Assembly (NCBI GenBank): GCA_036417435.1
Contig: CM070918.1
Location: 33,425,523-33,489,522, forward strand
Source of the DNA: Inia geoffrensis
Taxonomy: Eukaryota > Chordata > Mammalia > Artiodactyla > Iniidae
Reading direction: 5' to 3'
Length of the DNA stretch: 64,000 nucleotides
In this document: positions 55,229-64,000 of the stretch, in pieces
Layout of the letters: each line of letters begins with the position of its first letter
Numbering within the stretch: position 1 is the stretch's first letter
Notes under the pieces: generated by a model
Seen by the model: only the letters and a program-made list of their open reading frames with translations
What the model was told of the DNA's origin: nothing
The model's database searches: none
Program-made: the position numbers and the translations under genes

Positions 55229-55972
55229 TGTAAGTTGGTGCAGGCACTGTGGAAAACAGTATGGAGGTTCCTCAAAAAATGAAAAATAAGAGTTACCGTA
55301 TGATCCAGCAATCCCACTCCTGGGCATATATCCAAATAGAACTCTAATTCAAAAATATACATGCACCCTTATGTTCACAGCAGCACAATTCACAATAGCC
55401 AAGACATGGAAACAACCTAAATGTCCAAGAGATGAATGGATAAAGAAGATGTGGTACATATGTACAATGGAATACTACTCAGCTATAAAAAAGAAGGAAA
55501 TAATGCCGTTTGCAGCAACGTGGATGGACCCAGAGATTATCATACTAAGTGAAATAAGTTGGAAAGAGAAAGACAAATACCATATGACATCACTTATGGT
55601 ATATGTGGAATTCTAAAATATGACACAAATGAACCTATCTGTGAAACAGAAACAGACTCATGGACATAGAGAACAGACTGGTGGTTGCCAAGGGAGAGGG
55701 GCCTGGGGGAGGGATGGAGTGGGAGGTTGGGATTAGCAGATATAAGCTATTATACGTAGGATGGATAAACAGCAAGGTCCTAGTGTATATAGCACAGAGA
55801 ACTATATTCAATATCCTGTAATAAACCATAATGGAAAAGAATATTTTAAAAAGAATGTATCTATCTATATATATATGTATATATGTATAAGTGAATCACT
55901 TCGCTATACAGCAGAAATCAACACTACGTTGTAAATCAACTATACTTCAATAACAAAATATATTGATAAAAA
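55229..55972 (+). mobile_element. Young L1 3' end, sense, with ORF2 remnant
   Basis: Reads from the ORF2 tail to the 3'UTR end (AAATCAACTATACTTCAATAAC). Target duplication AAAGACCTACTCCT (55215-55228) and AAAGACCTATTCCT (55973-55986), one mismatch. An 82-codon stretch of ORF2 is intact (55371-55616, '[18 protein letters not shown]'). Severe 5' truncation, so inactive. Confidence 0.96.
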
Positions 55973-55989
55973 AAAGACCTATTCCTGAG

Positions 55990-56730
55990 AGTGAATGAAG
56001 CTTGCCATGATAAATATTTAAAGCGCTGGTTGACAGTTACTGGAGAATTCCAGAACTTACTTTCCGCCAAGCCCTCTGGCCCAACCAGAGTTCTCCCGCC
56101 TCTCCACTGAATCCTTCAGAAGGGGTGGGAGACTAGAGCCTGGGCTGGCAGGCCAGATAGTTGGTGACCACGTTATCACTCACACTCTCTCCAGGGGAGC
56201 TGAGACCCGTCCAGCACAGCGGGATCAACCTGGCTGGCTTTGGGTATTTATCAGGGACAACAAAGTGGCCTTGGAAAGGCAGAGCAGAGAAGGATGGCTT
56301 TTCTCTTGAGAACACACAATAATTTGAAATTTCAGCTTTAAGAAAGAAGTCGAAACATAACAAACCACAGGGCTATGGCGGTTCCTACCATTCGTAATTG
56401 GCAGATTAAAATCACTGTCAATCCCGTTCTTGCTTTTTCTGTCCAAAGTGGCTTTGTAGTTAGAGAAAGGTAATCCATGAGAAGGTAATGTATGTGGGCA
56501 TGGGCACACAGATAAAATATGAAGCGTGGCTATGAAATAACAAGAATGATGGTTACAGTACTGTCACGTCCCTTAAACATAATTCACTCATCATTGTTCT
56601 CTTATTGCCGAGGTTTAACTCAAGTCTTTGCGAAGCCACTTCAGCATATGGAGTGAGTGCAGTGAGGGGCCTGAAAGCTGTTTGAAGACCGAGACTCCTT
56701 GTTGGTAAAAAGCTTAGTGCCTCTCCTGGG
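55990..56730. other. Unique non-coding DNA
   Basis: No gene or repeat recognised. Minus-strand ORFs (56133-56509, at most 94 codons) overlap in two frames. Confidence 0.4.
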
Positions 56731-56734
56731 AGGG

Positions 56735-57139
56735 TGTTGTGAGCTGAATTTTGTCCGCCTCCCCTCCCGCCGCCCCACAATTCATATATTGAAGCCCTAA
56801 GCCCAGTACCTTAGAATGTGATGGCACTTGGAGGTAGGGCCTTTAAAGAGGTGATTAAATTGAAATGAGGTCTTTAAGGCAGACCCTGATCCAGTTTGAC
56901 TGTCATCCTTATAAAGAGGAAGTTTATATATCAGACACAGGCACACATAGAGAACAAGACCACGTGAGGACACAGCAAAAAGGCGGCCACCTGCAAACAA
57001 AGGAGAGAAGCCTCAGAGGAAACTAAACCTGCCCACACCTTGACCTTGGACTTGCGGCCTCCAGAACTGGAAGAAAATAGATTTGCCCCGTGTAAGCCAC
57101 CCAGCCCGTGGTACTCTGTTAAGGCAGCCCTAGCGAACA
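56735..57139 (+). mobile_element. ERVL-MaLR solo LTR (MLT1-like)
   Basis: Begins TGTTGTGAGCTGAATTTTGTCC and ends ...AGGCAGCCCTAGCGAACA, with TG..CA termini. Ordered MLT1-type body: 'TTCATATATTGAAGCCCTAAGCC', 'GGAGGTAGGGCC', 'CATCCTTATAAAGAGG', 'CCACGTGAGGACACAGC', 'ACACCTTGACCTTGGACTTGCGGCCTCCAGAAC', 'GTAAGCCACCCAGCC'. No internal gag/pol sequence adjoins it. Confidence 0.8.
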
Positions 57140-57144
57140 GAGGG

Positions 57145-58590
57145 GAAACTGGCTTTGGGTGCAGGACACAGTTATAATTAAATGTCAGACTCTTGCTAGA
57201 GAAAGTAAATGTGTGGACAGTGAGGAAGGAGAGAGAAGGGGAGTCAGGTTGAGCAAATATCCAGGAGGGGCGACGGACTTTCCCCACAAACCCTCGGGCG
57301 ACCGATAACCCCTCATTCTCATCTGGGAGATGCTGGCGTAGACGGAAGCAACCTGGGAACTTGAGAGAGAAACATGTGGGTAGCACAGCTGGTTTCCTGA
57401 GTGATGGCAGTGAGTCCATCCATCCTACACTACTGCCTTTTTTTCAGATAAAAAGTGAATTTTTGAACCTATGGGGGGCACCACCCATCAAATATTTTCA
57501 TTTATTTCCAACCTCCATGTTTGACCACTCTAGGCTCAGAAAACATTGGTGCTGGTATCTGTAGAGGTGGAATGATGGAAGGGAGAGATGTGAAGACTCT
57601 CAGGTACTCATTTCAAAGTAAATTTTTTTTAAATCAAGAAATTGCCAGACAGCCAAATGATTAGCGGAAGCCTGGAGATGGAATGGATATTTGGTTGAGG
57701 CTAGGAAGAAATACTCTAAGTAGCACTGGAAAATGACCATTTTTTTTAAAAAAACAAACCTCCCTTGGATGTCTGCATCATATAAATCTAATAAGACAGA
57801 GTGAAAAATATTGGATTTATTTTTACAAGTTAGCAATGACCTTCCGACCTTCTGAATGGATTCACTTCGCACGGTTCCTCTTAAGGGCCTTAGGGTGATG
57901 ACTAACTCATAAAAATAAATCCAATATTTTCCCCTTAGCCATGTCATAGCCAATGTAGGAATTCAGATGATGGGGCAGGGGAGGTGGGTTTTCATTTCTT
58001 TTGACCTCCCATTATGAGAGGTGCTGAGCCCTCAGCCCTGGCGGGGCCTCCAGCTTCCTACCCTCCTGTAACCTGTGTACAAAGGAAGAAAAACAAGGTA
58101 CCGTGTTGGGACCAAGCCCAGGGCTGGGCGTCATGGGGACGTGGGGGCCAGACAAAGGGGACCAGCATACCTGGAGGGAGACACCTGCTTCTGGCCCAGG
58201 GGAAAGGTGATGGCCTCCCCCTCGTTTGTGGGTGGGGAGGTGGGTTGGTAGAAGGGCTGTTCGTCAATGAGAAGAGAAATCCCACCTTTGAAGAAGGGTC
58301 TTTGCAGGAGAGGGGATTTGGCCTCATGGCATAGTCTGGACTGGCTCTTCATTAGGCCAGAGACACCACCTGGATCGGAGCCTTGACCCTTGTCACTACC
58401 AGGGACCTTGTTCATCAAACAAATACATCCAGGCGTGGGATGGCTCTGAGGATATGGCGTGGAGAAAACCAGATACTGTTGCTGTCTCTGTGGGGCCTGT
58501 GAATGTGAATGCAAGATTCAGACAGTCATCAAGTAAAGTCATCCCAAACTGAGATAAAGTCCCAAAGAGGGCATACCCGAGTGCTGGGAA
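57145..58590. other. Unique non-coding DNA with one strong inverted repeat
   Basis: No gene. The inverted repeat 57805-57930 is annotated separately. 58020-58330 is GC-richer with opposed ORFs, which is not supportive of coding. Confidence 0.4.
57805..57930. repeat. 29-bp-arm inverted repeat, 68-bp spacer
   Basis: Left arm 57805-57833 pairs with right arm 57902-57930 at 27 of 29 positions. The first 21 positions (57805-57825 against 57910-57930) match perfectly, there is a 2-base mismatch, then 6 more matches. Arms start AAAATATTGGATTTATTTTT. TA dinucleotides lie just outside the first TTGG (position 57809-57810 and 57925-57926), so a MITE with TA target site cannot be ruled out. Confidence 0.9.
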
Positions 58591-58599
58591 AGCCAATGA

Positions 58600-58795
58600 T
58601 GGCAGGGCCTTGACTATAGGTGGGAAGAGGGGCAGTCCCAGAGGACTTCCTAGAGGAAGAGGCAGTGGAGCTGAGAGATGACAGGGGGCTGTCAGGGAGT
58701 AGGAAGGTGGAAGAAGAGGGACCAGCATTCCTGCGGCAGGTGGGGCTCCCCGAGAGCAGGGTGCCTCTGAGACAAGCAGTGTGCTTGGGGTCGCC
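58600..58795 (+). mobile_element. L2-like fragment, sense
   Basis: 'CCCAGAGGACTTCCTAGAGGAAGAGGCAGTGGAGCTGAG' follows L2 layout (CTTCCTGGAGGAGGTGAC..GAGCTGAG). Confidence 0.45.
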
Positions 58796-58799
58796 ACCT

Positions 58800-59500
58800 G
58801 CAGAGGGAAGGGAGGGGCAGCCCTGGGCGGAGGGAGAAGCTAAGCTGCATGCGTGGAGGCCTCAGACAGCCCCCAGGAGCTGCTCCTGGACTAGTCCTGA
58901 GTTGGGATGAGGGTGCTGGGCCTATATACCACGCCCCGGCCCCCGCAATTACTAGTCACTGAACGTAGGCCTCTCTGGCGAGGGCGTGGGGTCTGGCTGA
59001 GGCAGCCCAGCTTCACCTGAGGCGCGGCTCTATCATTTGGAATCAGGCCCACGTCCTCCTTGTGCCTGTTCGTTTCTTTCTGCCAACACCACTCTGGACC
59101 CGGGAAGTGCTGGAGCTTTGTCTGCTACCTTGTGAACGAGTGTTTATTTCTCCTGTGGACGATTCCTCCCTCATGTACCACGCCCTCCTCAGAGAGCTCA
59201 GAGTTTGGTGTCTGTCCTCCTGGGCGAGGCTTTTTGGTTTTCTGAGGGTGATAGCGGTTGTTTCTCTATAAGAGGCCCAGGGAAGGCAGCCTGGGGGTGG
59301 GAGGGAAGGAGGGCATGGCCAGTGAAACCGTGTCTGCCAGCATTCTATCCCGCTCTGAGGAAGTGTCAATCATGCATGCCGAAGGGGAGCAGGCTGCTCA
59401 GATGGGGAGCCTACAGAAGTATTCTTCACACTGCTTTGGGGCCACCACCAGAGTCTGGGCCCCACCCATTAGCGAGGTTCGCCTGCCTGCCTAGTAGGGT
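58800..59500. other. GC-richer unique DNA
   Basis: No gene or repeat. Overlapping ORFs in three frames at 59060-59579. No CpG island by eye. Confidence 0.4.
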
Positions 59501-59515
59501 AGCAAGACACACCAT

Positions 59516-59638
59516 CGTTTTTTTGGGGGGGGTCACACCCCGCGGCTTGCGGGATCTCAGTTCCCCAGCCAGGGATTGAACCCAGGCCACAGCAGTGAAA
59601 GCTCGGAATCCTAGCCACTAGGCCACCAGCGAACTCCC
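59516..59638 (-). mobile_element. CHR-type SINE, short older form, antisense
   Basis: TTTTTTTGGGGGGGG, 'CACACCCCGCGGCTTGCGGGATCTCAGTTCCCCAGCCAGGGATTGAACCC' to 'GCCACCAGCGAACTCCC'. Target duplication AAGACACACCAT (59504-59515) and AAGACACAGCAT (59639-59650), one mismatch. Confidence 0.92.
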
Positions 59639-59654
59639 AAGACACAGCATCTTT

Positions 59655-60245
59655 TATTCCCCAATGCCTGCCTGGAGTTCTCCCCATAACCAGGGCTCCA
59701 TTTACAATCAGCCGCTTTTCGGTGTAGCAGAGACACGTAATTTTGGGGAGGACATAGCAAAGCTCCGCAACACTATCTTATGTAGGTAACGCTTGCTTTG
59801 ATTTGTCCCGAAGCAGCCTCTTCCAGCCTCGGGGGCCCCTCCTATGGTCCCGGCGAGCAGGGTTACTTGGCGTTCACCCAGATATGTGCTTCTGGATGTT
59901 TCATCCTTTGATCCCGTCTGTTCTCAGCTTTTCTCTTTCCAGAATGATGCTGCCTACTTTAGGGTCTTTCATCCAACAGAAGTCCTGTGGCCCCTGGGCC
60001 TCCCCTGCATCTGTGCGCATTTGGTTTTATTTTTCCCCCCTTTAAAAAAAATGTCTATCCTTTCCCTAATTATAAAAATAAAGCACTTTTGTGTGTGGGG
60101 GGGTTTGGTAAATCTTGAAATAATTCATGAGTGTATAACAACACAGATGGAAGTTGATCCCTCTCTTAGGGTTGAGAGTGAGAATTGCATGTGACACCAT
60201 CTCGGGTGGAGACAATCGGGGTTTTCTACGAGGCAGGTGGCTCAG
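59655..60245. other. Unique non-coding DNA
   Basis: No gene or repeat recognised; 60095-60106 holds a G-run. Confidence 0.4.
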
Positions 60246-60249
60246 AGGG

Positions 60250-60465
60250 CAGCAGGGTGCTGTGGTCAGCATCACACACCTTGGGTCCGGGGGGCCTGCC
60301 CTCAAATCCTGCCCACTCCACTTCTCCAGCTGTGTGACCCTGGGCCAGTTATGGATCCTCTCTTAGCTTCACTTGGAAGGTTTGGTGATGATTAAATAAA
60401 ATAATAGAGGTAAGCGCTGGGAAACAGTGCTTAGAACAGGGTGAGCACTCTGAAAATATTAATGT
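60250..60465 (+). mobile_element. MIR SINE, sense
   Basis: 'GGTGCTGTGGTCAGCATCACACACCTTGGGTCC', 'CCAGCTGTGTGACCCTGGGCCAGTTATGG', 'TTTGGTGATGATTAAATAAAATAATAGAGG'. Nearly full length, decayed. Confidence 0.85.
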
Positions 60466-60467
60466 GC

Positions 60468-60690
60468 CCTAAACTGAACTTATGGTTGACCCATAAACAT
60501 GGTCCTTTTCAGCACGTGCACCTCAGTGAATGGTACCACTCTCCACCCAGAAACCAGGCATCATCCTGGGCACTGCTTTCTCCTTCATGCCCCGTGGTCA
60601 GCACAGTTGCAGGTCATACTGACCTCACTCCTGCTCTGTATGTTTGACATGCATCCCTTTAGAGCTTCTCCATCCAGCTGTACCCCACAG
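60468..60690 (-). mobile_element. L2 fragment, antisense
   Basis: 'AAACTGAACTTATGGTTGACCC', 'CAGTGAATGGTACCACTCTCCACCCAG', 'CAGGCATCATCCTGGGCACTGC' match reversed L2 ORF2 sequence. Confidence 0.55.
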
Positions 60691-60699
60691 GATTACTGG

Positions 60700-61356
60700 A
60701 GCCCCAGTACATGGCTGGTGGGAATGTCAGATGGTGCAGCCCTTGTGGGAATTGTGAGCAGTTCCTGAACAAGTTAAACATGCAGTTTTCATAAGACCTA
60801 ACAGTTCCATTCAGACATATATACTCAGAAATACTGAAGACAGATGTTCAGTCAAAAATGTATACAGAAGTGTTCATAGCAGCTCTATGTGCAACAGCCA
60901 GAAGGTGGGAACACCCTCAATGTCCATCAGTGGATGACGGATAAACAAAATGTGGTCTAGCTATACCATGGAGTATTACTTAACCATAACAAGGAATGAA
61001 GGAGTGATATAACCTATAGTATGGATGACACTTGAAAATATTATGCTAGGAAAAGAAGCCAGATGCAGAGACCACATATTGTATGTTTCCATTTACACAA
61101 AAGGTCCAGAACAGGTAAATCCATAGAGACAGAAGGCAGATGAGTGGTCACCAAGGGCCTGGGGTGAGGGTAGGGGACATTGGAGAATGACTGCTTAATG
61201 GGTTACTGTTTGGGGCGATGAAAAACTCCCAACACTAGAAACTGATGATGGTTGCACAGCAATGTGAATGTACTTAATGTCACTGAATTTTATACTTTAA
61301 CGTGGTTAAAATGATAAATTTTGTGTTATGCATATTTTACCACAATAAGAAAAAAT
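60700..61356 (+). mobile_element. Old L1 3' end, sense
   Basis: 'ACATGGCTGGTGGGAATGTCAGATGGTGCAGCC', 'GTGTTCATAGCAGCTCTATGTGCAACAGCCAG', 'TCAATGTCCATCAGTGGATGACGG', 'CTGAATTTTATACTTTAACGTGG' and a terminal AAGAAAAAAT. ORF2 is broken. Confidence 0.88.
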
Positions 61357-61384
61357 GATGTGCCTTTTGACCAAGGCCTCCTCA

Positions 61385-61640
61385 TTTCTACCTCTCCACT
61401 CTCCACCCACACTCCTGGCAACCACCATTCTACCCTCTGCTTCTATGAGTCTCCCTGTTTAAAACTCCACATGTAAGTGGGATCACGCAGCATTTGTCTT
61501 TCTAGGTAAGGTTCACTTTACTTAGCATAATGCCCTCTAGGTTCATTTATGTTGTCACATGTGGCAGGATTTTCTTCTTTTTTAAGGCTGAATAATATTC
61601 CACTGTATGGTTAGGCCACCATTTTCTTTTGGCCAAAGGA
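61385..61640 (-). mobile_element. Old L1 fragment, antisense
   Basis: 'CACACTCCTGGCAACCACCATTC', 'GGGATCACGCAGCATTTGTC', 'CTGAATAATATTCCACTGTATGG' in reverse L1 order. Confidence 0.8.
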
Positions 61641-61659
61641 CATGATGGCTGAGTCATCT

Positions 61660-62160
61660 TTATGCAAGCTGACTGAGTCCTGGGGATCTAATGTACAGTG
61701 TAGTGATGATAGTTAACAATACTGTATTGTATAGTTGAAATTTGCTAAGAGGATAGATTTTAATTTAAATCCTCTCAACACACACACAAATGGTAACTCC
61801 GTGAGGTGATAGATATATTATTTAGCTTGACTGTGGTGATCTTTTCACAATATCTACATATATCAAAACATCAAACTGTACATCTTAGATATATACAATT
61901 TTTGACATTTATTTATTTATTTTTAATTTTAAAATTGAAGTATAGTTGATTTACAATGGTGTGTTGGTTTCTGGTGTGCAGCAAAGTGATTCAATTACAC
62001 ACATATATGTATATATATTCTTTTTCATATTCTTTTCCATTATAGGTTATTACAAGGTATTGAGTATAGTTCCCTGTGCTATAGAGTAGGACCTTGTTTA
62101 TCTATTTTTTATATATATAGTAGCGTGTATCTGCTAGAGATATATATACAATTTTTATAT
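61660..62160 (+). mobile_element. Old L1 3'UTR, sense, split by a younger L1
   Basis: 61660-61903: 'GATGATAGTTAACAATACTGTATTGTATAGTTGAAATTTGC', 'GTGAGGTGATAGATATATTATTTAGC', 'CAAAACATCAAACTGTACATC', then continues after the inserted L1 (62138-62160, AGATATATATACAATTTTT). Confidence 0.82.
61904..62137 (-). mobile_element. Young L1 3'UTR, antisense, inserted in older L1
   Basis: 'TTAAAATTGAAGTATAGTTGATTTACAATGG', 'CTATAGAGTAGGACC', ending at TAGCGTGTATCTGCT. Target duplication AGATATATACAATTTTT at 61887-61903 and AGATATATATACAATTTTT at 62138-62156 (2-base length difference). Confidence 0.88.
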
Positions 62161-62164
62161 GTGA

Positions 62165-63325
62165 AGGTGTCGCAAAAAAAGTTGTTAAAAAATCGTGTGT
62201 AGTTTCTCTGAAATCCACGTTTAACTGGGCTTCCTGTATGTTATTGGGCAGCTCTGTCTCAGCCCCCATGGTTCTGTCTCAGCCCCCATGGTTCTGTCTC
62301 AGCACCCATGGTTCTGTCTCAGCACCCATGGTTCCCATGGCTGCAGGAGCTCTAGGGTGTTCTACCTGAAGGTCTCTGCCCCACCAGGGAAGCCTCTCTC
62401 CTCCTTCGGCTCAACCCCTCCCTTCACCTGCTGCCCGGATAGGATGGGGTGTTGGTCTGAGACTCTGCCCAGCCTGTTTCTCTTCTGTTTTTGCCTCATG
62501 GTCAGCAGTGACCTTGTTGCCTTGTCCCCTTGGCTTTGCCTGCAGGAAGACCCCCAACATTGTGAAGAACTTCATACAATGTCTTTGGGCTAGTGGAATG
62601 GCTCATCTTGATATGGGGTAGTGGGGGGGGGATTTTGAACTTCCAGAAGCCACAGGCCCTCCCTCCACGTCCTGTGTCTGGTTCCAGATGTTCAATTATG
62701 GGCTCATCTTTCCCAGAGCTCCTGAGCTGCACTGGTGCAGGTCAAAGCTGGCTGCCCGCTCCATCCTGGTCTTTAATATAAGCAATATCCTCCCAGCCGG
62801 AGCTTCTATGACAGCAGTTTGCTTCAAAAGCACAAATTAAAGTGATGCCACCCAGGGCAAGAATGGTCTTAGCAGATCAACAGGGAGAGCATCCAGCATC
62901 TCTATTTAATATGAAGAGTGAAGGCCTGGTCTGAATACCAAAGAGATGGCAGGGAGAAAGGGGGAGGGGCGAGCTTGGGGCTGCCGGTCACCTGAAGCAT
63001 GGCTCACGGGCCCGCCCTGTGGGGCTGTGGGAGAGGAGGTAAAGGTCGGGAACTCTCAGCAAATATTTGGAGGGCTGTTCCCACGCCTGATGGGTTTGGA
63101 CACAAGGTAATCGTCTTCTGGAAGGGGCCTGGTAATCCCTGAGCAAATGCCGGCCTAACCGGTAACTCCCTGGCTGAGCCGGCCCCTCTCCCCTGGGGCA
63201 TCAGCAAGGAAGAAGGTGAGCACCCCAGGCTGGGGCTTGAATGGAACACACCTGCCAGGGAATGCTTTCATGTGAGACCCACAGCGTTGGGGTGTACGGT
63301 ATCTTGTTATCCATGAAAACATTTA
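62165..63325. other. Unique non-coding DNA with a short tandem repeat
   Basis: No gene or transposon recognised. Contains a 20-bp tandem repeat (annotated separately). ORFs at 62288-62781 are unsupported. Confidence 0.45.
62253..62332. repeat. 20-bp tandem repeat, 4 units
   Basis: TCTGTCTCAGC(C/A)CCCATGGT repeated four times. Units 1-2 have CCCCC and units 3-4 have CACCC. Confidence 0.95.
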
Positions 63326-63329
63326 TGGA

Positions 63330-63735
63330 GCCTGTGCTGTATACCAGGCTCCGGGGTAAGGATGGGGCTTTAGAGATGACAGACGTGGTCCCCAGAGTTT
63401 GATGGGGGAGCTGGCCTGTAAGTTCCCAGAGGACAGGAAGCATCTCTCCTGCTCACTACTGGATTCCCGGGAGCTAACACGGTGAATGAGTGAATGAATG
63501 AGTTGTAATACAATGGGCTTCCTCCCCATCCCATGGGACCCAATGATGGCTTACTGGAAATGAACGTACAGAGCAGTCGGAGAGAGCTGGGCAGAGAGGT
63601 GACGGAAGGGTTAACCCGGGCAGAAGGTACAGAAAGATGTGAGGGTCCCGTGTGGTGTGAGGCTTGAGGCTGGAGCCTGGGCGGGGCCAGGTATGGAAGG
63701 ACCTCGCAGGTGGTGGTTGAGGAGCTTGGATTCCT
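63330..63735 (+). mobile_element. L2 fragments, sense
   Basis: 'GGCTTTAGAGATGACAGACGTGGTCCCC', then an L2-like 3' end ('GAGGACAGGAAGCATCTCTCCTGC..GTGAATGAGTGAATGAATGAG' 63415-63510), then 'GGTGTGAGGCTTGAGGCTGGAG..GGTATGGAAGGACCTCGCAGG..TTGAGGAGCTTGGATTCC'. At least two pieces. Confidence 0.6.
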
Positions 63736-63739
63736 TCTT

Positions 63740-64000
63740 CTTTTTTTTTTTTTTAATTTAATTAATTAATTTATTTATTTTTGCCGTGTTTGGTCTTCGT
63801 GGCTGTGCGAGGGCTTTCTCTAGTCGTGGCAAGCGGGGGCCTCTGCTCATCGCGGTGCGCAGGCCTCTCACTATCGCGGACTCTCCTGTGGCGGAGCACA
63901 GGCTCCAGACGCGCAGGCTCAGTAGTTGTGGCTCACGGGCCTAGTTGCTCCGCGACACGTGGCATCTTCCCAGACCAGGGCTCGAACCCTGCATTAGCAG
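63740..64000 (-). mobile_element. CHR-type SINE, long form, antisense, cut by window end
   Basis: T-tail with (TTAA)n and TTTATTTATT, then GCCGTGTTTGGTCTTCGTGGC, mixed with CGCGGACTCTCCTGTGGCGGAGCACAGGCTCC. It mosaics features of the older long form and the younger form. The 5' end of the element is outside the window. Confidence 0.92.

Noticed and set aside
57805..57930. Inverted repeat as a microRNA precursor
   Set aside because: 68-nt spacer and AT-rich 29-bp arms do not fit a normal pre-miRNA.
58396..58797. 133-codon minus ORF in GC-richer DNA
   Set aside because: Overlaps plus-strand ORFs and an L2-like fragment; composition alone explains it.

Overview
This is a repeat-rich mammalian nuclear window with no protein-coding gene, rRNA or tRNA gene that I can support. 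The organism is almost certainly a cetacean or a very close relative. At least 13 tRNA-derived SINEs of the CHR type known from whales, dolphins and hippopotamus are present. They are recognisable by a 5' end like GGCTTCCCTGGTGGCGCAG, a tRNA-like B-box stretch and a terminal A-tail. Several are close to each other in sequence, keep long A-tails and have clear target-site duplications, so they are fairly young. The other repeats are standard for eutherians: L1 3' ends of several ages in both orientations, L2, MIR, an MLT1-like MaLR LTR, a TA-flanked Tc1/mariner (Tigger-like) element, hAT-Charlie-like elements and microsatellites.

Layout. 1-7250: unique DNA, an old L1 3' end, an LTR-like relic with a 67-bp internal tandem duplication, MIR and L2, then two CHR SINEs inside a young L1 fragment. 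7250-18230: mostly unique, with an L2 carrying a (CA)n, MIRs, three CHR SINEs and a Tigger-like element. 18230-30120: candidate regulatory region. Several AT-rich, mostly repeat-free blocks (about 18230-19000, 19440-19930, 24130-24620, 25640-26160, 27330-27620) have homeodomain/POU-like motifs or retained CpGs. They surround a MIR/hAT zone and a cluster of three CHR SINEs (22873-23791). 31000-34930: old L1, nested MIR and SINE, young antisense L1, L2. 35040-36330: the longest repeat-free AT-rich block. 37180-43605: mostly antisense L1 pieces. 44000-53460: MIR/L2, a 16-bp minisatellite and another candidate conserved stretch. 53820-56000: an inverted pair of young L1s. 56000-64000: MaLR LTR, a 29-bp-arm inverted repeat, GC-richer unique DNA, L2/MIR, nested L1s and a final SINE cut by the window end.

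The window therefore reads as a gene desert or a large intron, where non-coding blocks are more likely to be functional than any ORF. Every long ORF checked falls in a repeat: antisense CHR SINE frames, L1 ORF2 tails, or the minisatellite, which is open in all three + frames. The most interesting single item is at 27388-27561. A 57-codon open stretch reads like the C-terminus of an ancient non-LTR retrotransposon reverse-transcriptase protein (WNDL...A..SLDAFK..L). It sits inside unique-looking DNA and is a candidate exapted LINE. Conservation itself cannot be seen from one sequence, so all 'conserved element' calls are inferences.
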